Shown in pieces: positions 55,461 to 64,000 of a stretch of DNA of 64,000 bases; the stretch's first letter is position 1; every line of letters starts with the position of its first letter. A program made the position numbers and the translations under genes. The stretch is from Xenopus tropicalis (taxonomy: Eukaryota; Chordata; Amphibia; Anura; Pipidae), in contig NC_030678.2 in NCBI RefSeq assembly GCF_000004195.4, positions 132,647,104-132,711,103 of the forward strand, in the 5' to 3' direction. Below the pieces are notes generated by a model. It made no database searches. It was not told the DNA's origin and saw nothing but the letters and a program-made list of their open reading frames with translations.

Positions 55461-58400
55461 TAAAAAAAAAAATTCAAAAAGTATCATTTTTATTATCTTC
55501 AAAGCTTTGAGTGTAATAAAGCCTTTTGTTAGTATTTTCTCTGTTTATACAATGTTATATATTGTTCATGTTATCACTGTACCATTGAAATGGGATGGTA
55601 TAATAGTGATTTCTTTGATGCTTGTTTTATTGGCAGTTTTCAGTGCAAGTAATTCAGAAAGTGCAAGTTGGTCTGATATAATTTGTTGGTTCCCAATAGG
55701 TGGCAGTGTTGTGTAACTGGATCTGTTGCTATCTGTTTTTACATTAAGAGCCTTCTTATAATGAAAGGCATTCACATGCCCTATGCTACATAAATATAGC
55801 ATTTTCTTAAAATCAAAATCCAAACTATTTCAATTGAATAAGATTATAATGAGGGATAAAATGAGCCTGAAAGACCTCTCACTATGCAGTAAATGCAATG
55901 GAAGCCTTCTTATAATATATGTATTGACATGCCCCTATCATACTTGTGTATTTATTTGTTGCAGATTTTTCTGCTGCCCTCAAAATGCACAGAATTTTGG
56001 AATTTGTTCTTTCCATGTAAATGCCAGTGATTAAAGTTTACAGGTGCAGCAAGACACACTTTTCAGTTGTGCTTGAAACTCCTGCACTCTTGTGAGAAAA
56101 GATCTTTAGGCTTAATCATTATATTCATGCCACATTTGAAATGCTCGCCTGGGAACATGACATATTGAGTGATGCATCAGCACTGCCAATACTGCTCTTA
56201 CAGCTGCATTAGCTGTCTTCCTTTCAGTGTGACCACATAGTCCGTCATGGGATTGTCAGTGATAACTATGTAACTAAGTAAACACACAGGAAAGGCAGGA
56301 AAGGAAGTATTTGTTTCTCTTTTCCAAAATATTAACTTGAGCATTATTAGTACCCAAGTACCAAAAAGTGGAACCTAATGTAAACCACAAGAAATTGTAA
56401 ACATATAACTATAACTAAAGTAGACTCTCTCCCACCCCAGGCTCCTTCGGTACTTCCTACCAGAGTTGAGCAGTGTGTGTTGGCAGATGCCATCTTGCAC
56501 TGCTTCAGGTCTTCTGTTGGAGGATACCACAGGGGCAGGTACAGTTGGAGACGAACCAGATCTGGCTTCAACTGCATGCGCTCTGTGTTGCTAATTGTAC
56601 AGGGGGGACTTGAGGTGGCGCAAGATGTTGCCTGCCAAATCTGCTAAACAACTTTTCACTATGGGGTTTATTTATTATGCTGTGTTAAACAAAATTTGCC
56701 GAAGAAAATGGTACAAAAAGCTGTGTAAAATAAATGGCACATTTATCCTTTTGAATGCCAGATTTTACATTATTTTTTATGTAAGTTCTGGCGGAAGAAA
56801 AACACACAAAAAAAAGTACACAATTTTTTAAGCAGCAAAACCTGACAGACTTTGTTGGCTTTTTTTGCACAACATTATCTTTAGTTTATATCATTATGTA
56901 TATGATTTGCATTGGTCTTTGTTTACATTTTATACAAATATGGCATGGCCTACCTGTAATTCAGAGCTTTCTGGATTATTGGTTTGCAGATAAGAGATCC
57001 CATATCTCTAATGTAGTTCTGTTGTTAAACTTTGTTTATTTTGTGCCTTTATTCAAATGCTATTTCCAGAGGAAGCCATAAGGACACCATGATCAATCAG
57101 TATTATGTTAAACTCATTTTAGTAACAGTATCAGTAACATACCTTCCACAAAATGCTTCCGCCACAGGAGCTAGTAAGAGTATAGCCGAATAACCAAAAG
57201 CAGACAGAAAAGAAATAATGAAATAAGTAGAAAGAGTGCAAGAATAGTATACTTCAAATGTTTAAAGGTGTCTGTGTTCCCCAAAATGCTTCCCCTCACC
57301 CCCAGATCATGGGCTGTGTCAGCCCAAAGCTCCAGCTGCTGAAACATTTTGTGAAAGGTTTATTATACTGTTACTAAAATGAGTTTACTATGATTTTGAC
57401 CCCTGTAGAATTAGAAAAAATAATATGGAACAATACTGACACAGTGATCTTTCTAACCATTTGTGCAGTAGATGAGACAACCGCACCAGGATCCAGACTA
57501 AATTCTTCTGAAAGGAGGGTAACTTAAATATAGTCCTCCTGTCTTCACAGTAGTGAATACTGGCACAGTTATTGTACATATACAGCCGGTCTCACCACCC
57601 AGCAGTTTTGTAAGTTGCCCAGCACCCCAACCTTGTAATAGAAAATGTATGGCAGAATGTGCTTGGATTGTGTAAATTTAGTGCTTGGTGGGATTAGACT
57701 GCAAAGATTTAAACTTCAGATGATCCAATTCCGCTGTCCACAGCCTTATTGGCTTTTAAAATATTTTCTATTACAACAGGCAAGTGTTGGGGCAGGCTTT
57801 GTTGGTAACATTTTCATCCTACCAGGCTGAAAAAAAAATTCTGAGAAGGGCACTGAAATAGGAACTTTTCAGTATTTTTAAAGCAACATTATTGTTCAAG
57901 TTGCTGTAGAACAGGGGAAGCTGCAGGGTTTGTGACCCTTTCCAGGCTCTGAGGATCATTATTATTTATTGCATAGCTTTGACTTGTACTGGTTTTTTCC
58001 CATTTTATTGTTTATAAATAAAAGACCACACATGCCTTCTCTTTTCAGTAATGCATCCACTATTCTTTTCACTTAAGAACTCTGTCATCCCCATGATGCA
58101 TGGAAAGGCCTTACATCGTATTAAATTACTTTTTTTTTTTTTTTTTTTTTATTTTTTTTTTTTTTACAATCTTATGGGAAAAGCTATTTTGGCAGGACAG
58201 TCATACATTAGCAACACACAGCATGAGGGCCACAGCGGTTTTATTTCAGGCAAAAATCCACACTATTTTTATTCATGCTGATTGACGTCAGGACTGTGCA
58301 GAGCTAAATTTTACATTCCAGCTTTCTGTCGTTAAACAAAATGTTGATGTTGAAGCAGTTTGTGATTTTGATGTTTGTTAGTCCCTACAAACATCTAATT

Positions 58401-58740
58401 CTGAGCTGTTTAATAATTCTTTGTGTACAAACCAAGCATTTTGTTGTACAGTGAAATTTGATGTGAGGTTTTGTGCCCTATTCTGGCTGCCATGAACAAT
58501 TTCTTGTAAATAAAAATAGCTTTTTTGTTTATTTGGAACTGTTAAAATGGCAGAGCAGCAAGGCAATTTTGTCTGTGATACGAGAATGACCAGAAACTTG
58601 TTATAATAGATTAAAACACTGTAATCACATAAAGCGTGTAACTTCATCCAAAAATCTAATATTAAATTGATAATGATTTATAATAAAATATCTTTCCCTG
58701 CCCAAGTTAAAGTGAAACAGAGGTGTTTCTACATTTGATG
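55461..58740. other. dgkh intron 2, no gene recognised
   Basis: Frames of 60-85 codons have no domains. At 56950-57005 a short fragment of the 47.7-kb repeat family is seen. A long T-rich tract covers 58128-58167. Confidence 0.4.
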
Positions 58741-58751
58741 TGAGGGTTCCA

Positions 58752-58870
58752 GTATATACTCGAATATAAGCCTAGATTTTCAGCACCCAAAATGTGCTGA
58801 AAAAGTCACCCTCCACGTTCCTCCACTTTTGTGAAAAAGGCTGCATAGACAGCCGAAATGTTAGTGACTT
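58752..58870 (+). repeat. Short ACTCGAGTATAAGCCGA relative next to a decayed pLTR-like motif
   Basis: GTATATACTCGAATATAAGC is followed by the hairpin CAGCACCCAAAATGTGCTG, as in the right part of 45377-45597. Just downstream, GAAAAAGGCTGCATAGACAGCCGAAATGTTAG resembles the stem-loop and GAAAC motif of Penelope pLTRs. Confidence 0.5.
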
Positions 58871-58929
58871 CGGCGTTAAAATTATTTTTTGATCATAAGT
58901 TATATATAATATAGATATATATATTAAAC

Positions 58930-59890
58930 TTTTCTACCAGAGGTATGAAATGGAGACTGTGTGAGACAAAACAAACAGATGAGCTTAGAATTTGTCTGAC
59001 AGAGTTACACTGGGCTTTAACAACGTCGTATAAATGTCATTTATAAAACAAATTCACAAAAGTGTCTGTAAACTGTCTTTCTTTCACCAAAAACTGAAAA
59101 GTGGCGGTTGAGTCGGAATTTAGGCGGATTTCTGTTTGTGAATCTGAAGAAAGTGTTTTCCACCAGTTTTTCTACAACTTTAAGGGCTCTGGCACACGGG
59201 GGAGATTAGTCGCCCGCGATTAACTCCCTGTTCGCGGGCGACTAATCTCCCCGAGTTGCCTACCCCTGCCATCCCACCGGCGACATGTAAGTCGCCGGTG
59301 GGATGGCAGACGCGGCGGCGTGATTTCGCGCAAATCGCCGAAAAAGACTCGCGAGTAGAGTGAAAAGCCGAACTTAAACAAGAAAGTCGGCTTTTCAATC
59401 TACTGCGCATGCGCCGGCCGACGGATTTCGCCGGCAGAAGAAAAAGGAAGGAGGAAGCGCTTCCTACAGGTACCCTGGGCTGGTGCTTTTTTCTCCTAAC
59501 AGGGGCACCAGCCCAGGGTACAAGGTAAGCGATCTAAGTCATTTGGGGGTGCCTAACATTTTGGCACCCCCAAGTGACTTAGCCTTTCCTTCCCCTTTAA
59601 AAGACAAATCCACAAAAGTGGAGATAGCCCTTTTTTGGAGTAAAAGTGGTGGAAAAACTGGTGGAAAACACTTTCTCGAGATTCACAAACAGAAATCCGC
59701 CTAAATTCTGACTCAACCGCCACTTTTCCGTTTTTGGTGAAAGAAAGACAGTTTACAGACACTTTTGTGAATTTGTCCTTTATACAACATCTTTTACCGA
59801 CATTTTCAAAATGGAGTAAAGCTCAATGTAACTCTGTCAGACCAATTCTAAGCCTTTCTGTTTTGTTTTGATTCACCCAGTCTCCACCCT
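58930..59890. mobile_element. Palindromic MITE split by a nested insertion
   Basis: The arm 58935-59179 (AAACTGTCTTTCTTTCACC, AAAAGTGGCGGTTGAGTC, GGCGGATTTCTGTTTGTG) returns inverted at 59601-59880 (CACAAACAGAAATCCGCC, GACTCAACCGCCACTTTT, GGTGAAAGAAAGACAG). The arms match closely with small indels. The centre is occupied by 59184-59600. Confidence 0.8.
59184..59600. mobile_element. Chimeric insert: Harbinger-like left half, T2-like right half
   Basis: The left part starts GGGCTCTGGCACACGGGGG after TAA (59181-59183) and has the CGCCCGCG and CATCCCACCGGCGAC foldbacks of the GGGCTGTGGC family. From about 59346 it becomes the 32.2-kb T2-like family (AGAGTGAAAAGCCGA, TACCCTGGGCTGGTGC, GGCACCCCCAAGTGAC) and ends CCTTCCCCTTTAA, a good T2 terminus. 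TTAA lies at both outer borders (59180-59183, 59597-59600). Confidence 0.7.
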
Positions 59891-60837
59891 CTGTTAGGGG
59901 CCCCATTGGGGGATCAATAACATATTAATGGGGGTTAGCAGCCTATTGTTAGGGAACAAGTTTCTGTCTAACCCTAGAATAATAGGTGCAAAAAGCCTCA
60001 TTGACATTTTATAAACAAGTGAAACACTGATTAAAAAAAAGTTTAATTTATATCTTGTATATAAAAAGTTTTTACCTCACATTTGCATGATTATGCTAGT
60101 TTTAGCTTAATGAATGAGGCAATAACATTTTGAGTGAATATATTGTATACATTTTTATTTAAAGAAAAAGTAAAGCCTCCCAGGCTTTAGCAGCAGTGCC
60201 CCCTCTTTAATCACTTTACTGACATTTGCCCCAACTTATTTGTGCCCCCATAGCATGTCCAGAACTACAGAGCTTCTTAACAGCATTGCCTCCCCACCTT
60301 TAGCTCTGCCCCTTCTGTTCCCAGCAGCCATCTTGAGGATCAGCAAACACACATGCACACTGGCACCCAAACTGGGATATTGGGTTACAGGGTTGTACTG
60401 GCCAAACAGGGCACTGGATAAAAACCCGGTGGGCCCTAGTCCCGTTGGACCCCTTTTCACCGGGCATGTTGGTGTGTGGGCCGAATTGCTGCTGACCAGT
60501 AATGAGTAGGGGCTAGAGAAGAAGGTATTTAGACCATTAAATCTTGTTACAAGCCCAGCTTTTCCTAAACAAATTAAAATTACCCCTAAGGAAATACCCC
60601 TAAAGTGAACTGGCAAATTGCAAATGAAATGCAAAACCTTGCTGGTAAAATCCTTATCCCAAGGCGACAAAGGGCGTGCAAGTTTACTGCTCAATCCCTG
60701 CCCAAACCCCCTGATGCAAATTTGCCAGAAACATTAATGCTCTTATGCTAATAAGGACAGTGGCATACAGGGAAATCTTTTGGTATTTTACCTACTGCAT
60801 TTTCTCTCTTCTACAAATGTGGCATCAAAATACCTAA

Positions 60838-61357
60838 AATTCACCTTTGAATTAGCTTTTAGTATGATGTAGAGAGTAATATCTATTCAGTAATAGTCAG
60901 TTTGTAATTGGTCTACATTTTTTATTATTTTTGTTTTTTTTAATTATTTATCTTTTTATTCAACCACTCTCCAGTTTCAGTTTCAGCAACTTTCTGGTTG
61001 TTAGGGTCCAAATGACCCTTGTAAATATGCAGTGGCTTGAATTAGAGACTAGAATATAAGTAAAAGATGGTTTAAATAAGAAGATAAGAAATAAACAATA
61101 ACAACAATAAAACGGAACCCTTACAGAGCAACTGTTTATGGGCTTCTGTGGTCAGGGACCCCCATTTGAAAGCTTAAAAAAGTTGAAAGAAGAAGAAAGC
61201 AAATAATGTAAAAACATTAAAAAATGAAGACCAATTGAAAAGCTGCATAACATACTAAAAGTAACTTGGAAAGTAGCTTAGAATCGTGGTTTCTTTTATT
61301 TGGCAAAAAATTAGTTTTGTTGTTGACATGTCCTTTAAAAGTTAACCACCCCTTTAA
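60838..61357 (+). mobile_element. T2-like MITE, abundant frog type
   Basis: It runs from TTCACCTTTGAATTAGCTTT to ACCACCCCTTTAA and shares the landmarks TAGTATGATGTAGAGAG, CTGGTTGTTAGGGTCC, GACCCCCATTTGAAAGC and CATACTAAAAGTAAC with the copies at 8310 and 13791. Confidence 0.75.
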
Positions 61358-61424
61358 CTACCTTTCTTTGCAATTAAAAGGCAAGACCAGACACTCCCTC
61401 AGCCTAAAAGAGCATGACACCTAG

Positions 61425-61490
61425 GAGCAACATCAAAGGAGGTAGTGAGCAACATGTTGCCCCCAAGCCTCTGGTTGGGGATAACTGATG
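61425..61490 (+). mobile_element. hAT-like right-end fragment
   Basis: GGAGCAACATCAAAGGAGG, GAGCAACATGTTGCCC and GGTTGGGGATAACTG match the right end of the frog hAT repeat represented inverted at 7090-7303. Confidence 0.5.
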
Positions 61491-62185
61491 TAGCTGGGCA
61501 AGAATAGCCAGCAACAGTGCATATGGGACCTGGTCACCCCTAACACCTCTCCCTCTCTTTTATAATGGGTACCTAAGCTTATGGCCTATATGTACTTTGT
61601 TCGACAAATGTAGGAGTTAAATAATTGCAAGATGTATGCCAGAATGGCCACTTAAGTTAATGTGAACATTTTAAAACCCATTTCTGCTTCCTACCATGCC
61701 ACAAGTATTTTGCTTCTTTCAGTTTTTTAGTGGAATCTCTTGCCGGTTTGTTTCTAACAGCCTGCCAGTTTATACCAGTTTATACGTATTTCCAGCTCTC
61801 CACAGTCGGGCTTCTACACCTACATTTTTTGGCAGTGTAAACTTGTGGCTAGATTCTGGTCTGGTTCCATTTTTAAGGAGGTATGGGAAGAACATTGATC
61901 TCCCTCATATTCAAGACCCAAAATTATGTCAGCTTGGGGGTTTTACACACTATGCAAACCCCAAACATGCAGAATTCCTCTTTTTTTTATTGCGTTTACG
62001 CTTGGAAAGCCAGTGTATGCTACTGTGCTACCGGAAACTCCTCAGCCCATCATCTGTGGACTACTGAAATAAATTATATTCACTCTATAAGTTTATGTAA
62101 ACTAGGCTAGAGGAAGCCCAGTTATATTTGACAGTATATAGGTGCCATGATTAGCTAAACTCCTCCTTTCCAGGTCTGCTCACCC

Positions 62186-62689
62186 TGTTGAGACACTCAC
62201 TTATGACGGCTAAGTTCTGCATAAAGGGACACATAAAATCCCCCAGTGTCCCCTATAAAGACAACCCAAGGCAGGTGAGGTAGGAGATAAAGGTATAGAA
62301 ATATGCTATATATGCAAGGTATAAAATAGAATATAAAAACATAGTATACCATCTTATAAAATCACAAAGGTCAGACATGATAGTGCTGACTAGCTAAGAC
62401 CCTACATGCACTTTGCTATTTGCACAGCTGGAACCACAGAGCACACAGACAGTTGTAAAAGGGGTATCATATACTTTTTAGATAAGGTATGTCATCCTCT
62501 ATAAAAGGCTAAGACTTTCAGGGTCTCATTGGAAGCTGTTAGTGACACATTTCAGGTTACTGTTCTGTGTTGCTGAAAGCTTCCACAAGACTCTGTCTTT
62601 GATTAATAAAGAAATACTTTGATATACTGAGAACCTTGTCTCAGGGTCTTGTTCGATAATAAGGTTCTGGTTGGTTAAAATTACCAACA
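62186..62689 (+). mobile_element. Solo LTR of a retrovirus-like element (504 bp)
   Basis: It starts TGTTG and ends CAACA, and is flanked by the 4-bp duplication ACCC (62182-62185, 62690-62693). The internal order is that of an LTR: a TATA-like TATAAAAGG near 62501, then AATAAAG at about 62607, then TTGTCTCAGGG (R/U5-like). No internal coding region lies next to it, so it is a solo LTR left by recombination. No viral gene is present. Confidence 0.7.
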
Positions 62690-62693
62690 ACCC

Positions 62694-63134
62694 CCCACCC
62701 CCCCCAACTATAGATTATTAAGAAACTGTGCTATATTTAACATTTTAGAATGTCTTGTGATCTTGTAGCCTTAACTTTACTGTCCTTACACCTCACTGTT
62801 TTCCCCTTTCTCTCTTTTCCCCCCCCCTAGCATTCTCACTTGCAATTCCTGGTTGAGTGAGAACTAAAGTTCTGTGGAACTTAAATAACAAACAATTCAT
62901 CTGTATAATCTTATAATATGCGTTCTGATCACTGTACAACAATAAATAAGAAAATATTACTACCACATATTCTTTGTTGTAGTTTTCTATTTATTTGGTG
63001 CTAAAGCAAAAACACCTGAATGGTTTATATATAGAATGATGTGTTAGCAATATGCAGAGACAATTGCCAAGAATGTTCTAATCGGATTTAATTTTCAACT
63101 GATTTATTTTTCTTTTTTCCCCCCCCTCTCTTAG
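62694..63134 (+). other. End of dgkh intron 2
   Basis: Ends in a very strong pyrimidine tract and acceptor (TTTTCCCCCCCCTCTCTTAG). A C-rich run at 62691-62705 follows the LTR. Confidence 0.6.
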
Positions 63135-63215
63135 TCTCTAATATTTGATGAAGTTGACCTGTCAGATGCCAGTGTAGCTGAATCAAGCACAAAAAATGTC
63201 AACAACAGCTTCACG
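63135..63215 (+). CDS. dgkh: dgkh exon 3: PH domain continued
   Basis: The 27 codons (81 bases, phase 0) read [18 protein letters not shown] then TKNVNNSFT and end at donor GTAAGA. They continue the PH domain of exon 2 without a gap and match the type II diacylglycerol kinase PH domain, close to the delta/eta consensus. The next exons (rest of the PH domain, two C1 domains, split catalytic domain) are beyond the window. Confidence 0.95.
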
Positions 63216-63366
63216 GTAAGATGCTTAGGAGTAACTAAGAATATTAATTGCAAATTGTTTCTAATAAATAGTTGTTTTTAACAATTAAGTAAAAATAATG
63301 TCTATCCACTACCCTGAAAATTTGGTAAAATGGTAACAAGGTAAAATGTATGCATGTGAGGTACCT

Positions 63367-63600
63367 TTAAAGGAGAAGGAAAGGCTAATAAAGAGTTAAT
63401 CCCAAGCTGCAGGCATACCTTCAGTTGTCTCAATAGTGCCCTTAAGTCTCCCCATACTTCACCCGTTCAGAAGATCAGAAGCCAAACAGAAAAAAAAAAA
63501 CGCTGAGCTGGGTAGAGAAGATTCCCATAATGCACCGCTCCTTCAAGACTTGGCGACTTGTTACTGCAGGCGGCGCATGCGCACAGGGCAGGAGCGTCCG
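63367..63600 (+). mobile_element. T2-like MITE, left end
   Basis: TTAAAGGAGAAGGAAAGGC is a canonical T2 terminus. The body resembles other T2 relatives (CATAATGCACCGC, GCGCATGCGC), but no right end is seen before the GC-rich stretch, so the end is approximate. Confidence 0.55.
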
Positions 63601-63852
63601 GTTGCTATGGCGACGCAGCGTCGCCGAACTCTGTGACAAGCCGGTGGGGGAAGCGGGGGGGGGGGGGGGCAGGTGCTGCGAGCGGCGGAGGGTTTGTGCC
63701 AGGAGTGGGGGGTTTGTGGAGCTTGGGGGGGTTTGTGGCAGGAGCGGGGAGCTGCAGAATCTTTGTGACAGGAGCAGAGAGCTGGCTTGAGCTTTTCAGC
63801 CCATACGGACACGCTGGACAAGATGGCAGCGCCGTTCACTGAAACAAGTACC
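63600..63852 (+). other. GC-rich, exon-1-like stretch of unknown origin
   Basis: It is strongly G-rich, with a short imperfect repeat around GGGGTTTGTGGCAGGAGCGG (63690-63775) and a G13-14 run. Near its end an ATG in good context (ACAAGATGGC, 63822) opens a few codons before the sequence changes into the ACTCGAGTATAAGCCGA repeat. It resembles a promoter and first exon cut by the repeat, but I recognise no protein. Frames on both strands are compositional. Confidence 0.35.
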
Positions 63853-64000
63853 GTATATACTCGAGTATAAGCCGATCCGAATATAAGCCGAGGTACCTAA
63901 TTTTACCTAAGAAAACTGGAAAATCTTATTGACTCGAGTATAAGCCTAGTTTGGGAAATGCAGCCGCTACTGCTAAGTTTCAATAATCAAATTATTTAAT
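63853..64000 (+). repeat. Third copy of the arm flanking the VAC14 exon, cut by the window end
   Basis: It starts GTATATACTCGAGTATAAGC and follows 45377-45534 to GTTTCAATAATCAAAT with several substitutions. Its orientation is that of the left arm, so any enclosed sequence would lie beyond base 64000. Confidence 0.85.

Noticed and set aside
60236..60694. 152-codon minus-strand frame
   Set aside because: Lies over repeat-like sequence, no domain, and antisense to an equally long frame.
63530..63842. Gly/Val-rich frames at the GC-rich stretch
   Set aside because: Compositional; driven by G runs and GTTTGTGG repeats.
46137..64000. Complete nested vac14 gene
   Set aside because: No exon resembling VAC14 residues 36 onward was seen; not formally excluded because short exons are hard to spot by eye.
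1..64000. CRISPR array, bacterial operon or intact viral genome
   Set aside because: The tandem repeats have no unique spacers and lie in eukaryotic transposons; spliced vertebrate exons and MITEs identify the sequence as frog nuclear DNA.

Overview
The window is vertebrate nuclear DNA, almost certainly from a clawed frog (Xenopus; tropicalis or laevis not resolved). It has long AT-rich introns with GT-AG splice sites. It is dense in frog-type DNA transposons: T2-like MITEs with TTAA ends, PIF/Harbinger-like MITEs with 3-bp TWA target duplications, hAT elements with 8-bp duplications, a piggyBac-like element, Tc1/mariner and Penelope-like retroelements. There is no sign of bacterial or viral gene organisation.

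The host gene is the 5' part of diacylglycerol kinase eta (dgkh), on the + strand. Exon 1 with a GC-rich promoter lies at about 3.1-3.9 kb, exon 2 (start of the PH domain) at 54572-54682, and exon 3 (PH domain continued) at 63135-63215. Together they give about 110 codons. Zinc-finger, kinase and SAM exons must lie beyond base 64000. Intron 1 is about 50.7 kb and intron 2 about 8.5 kb. Nearly everything else is repeat sequence inside these introns, or sequence in which I see no gene.

The most striking object is at 45.4-46.8 kb. An intact first coding exon of a second gene, VAC14 (scaffold of the PIKfyve lipid-kinase complex), with a GC-rich upstream region and a good splice donor, sits in dgkh intron 1. 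It lies between two inverted 158-bp arms that differ at one position. I could not see a second VAC14 exon. The block therefore looks like a gene fragment carried or duplicated with a transposon, although a true nested vac14 gene is not excluded.

Layout: 0-2.8 kb nested hAT/Harbinger-like elements; 3.1-3.9 kb dgkh promoter and exon 1; 6-8.6 kb MITE cluster; 8.6-13.2 kb repeat-poor intron; 13.2-15.1 kb T2 and Harbinger-like MITEs; 16.6-18.4 kb Penelope-like cluster with a 230-bp palindrome; 19-29.6 kb sparse MITEs; 29.6-31.3 kb second Penelope-like cluster; 32-37.3 kb T2, tRNA-type SINE, broken Tc1 and a 530-bp palindromic MITE; 37.67-41.81 kb piggyBac-like element with higher-order repeats; 42.9-45.1 kb nested palindrome, second hAT and related MITE; 45.4-46.8 kb VAC14 exon block; 47-54.5 kb scattered MITEs; 54.5-55.5 kb dgkh exon 2 and a rearranged L1; 58.7-61.5 kb nested palindromic MITEs; 62.2-62.7 kb solo LTR; 63.1 kb dgkh exon 3; end of window a GC-rich stretch and a third copy of the VAC14-flanking arm.
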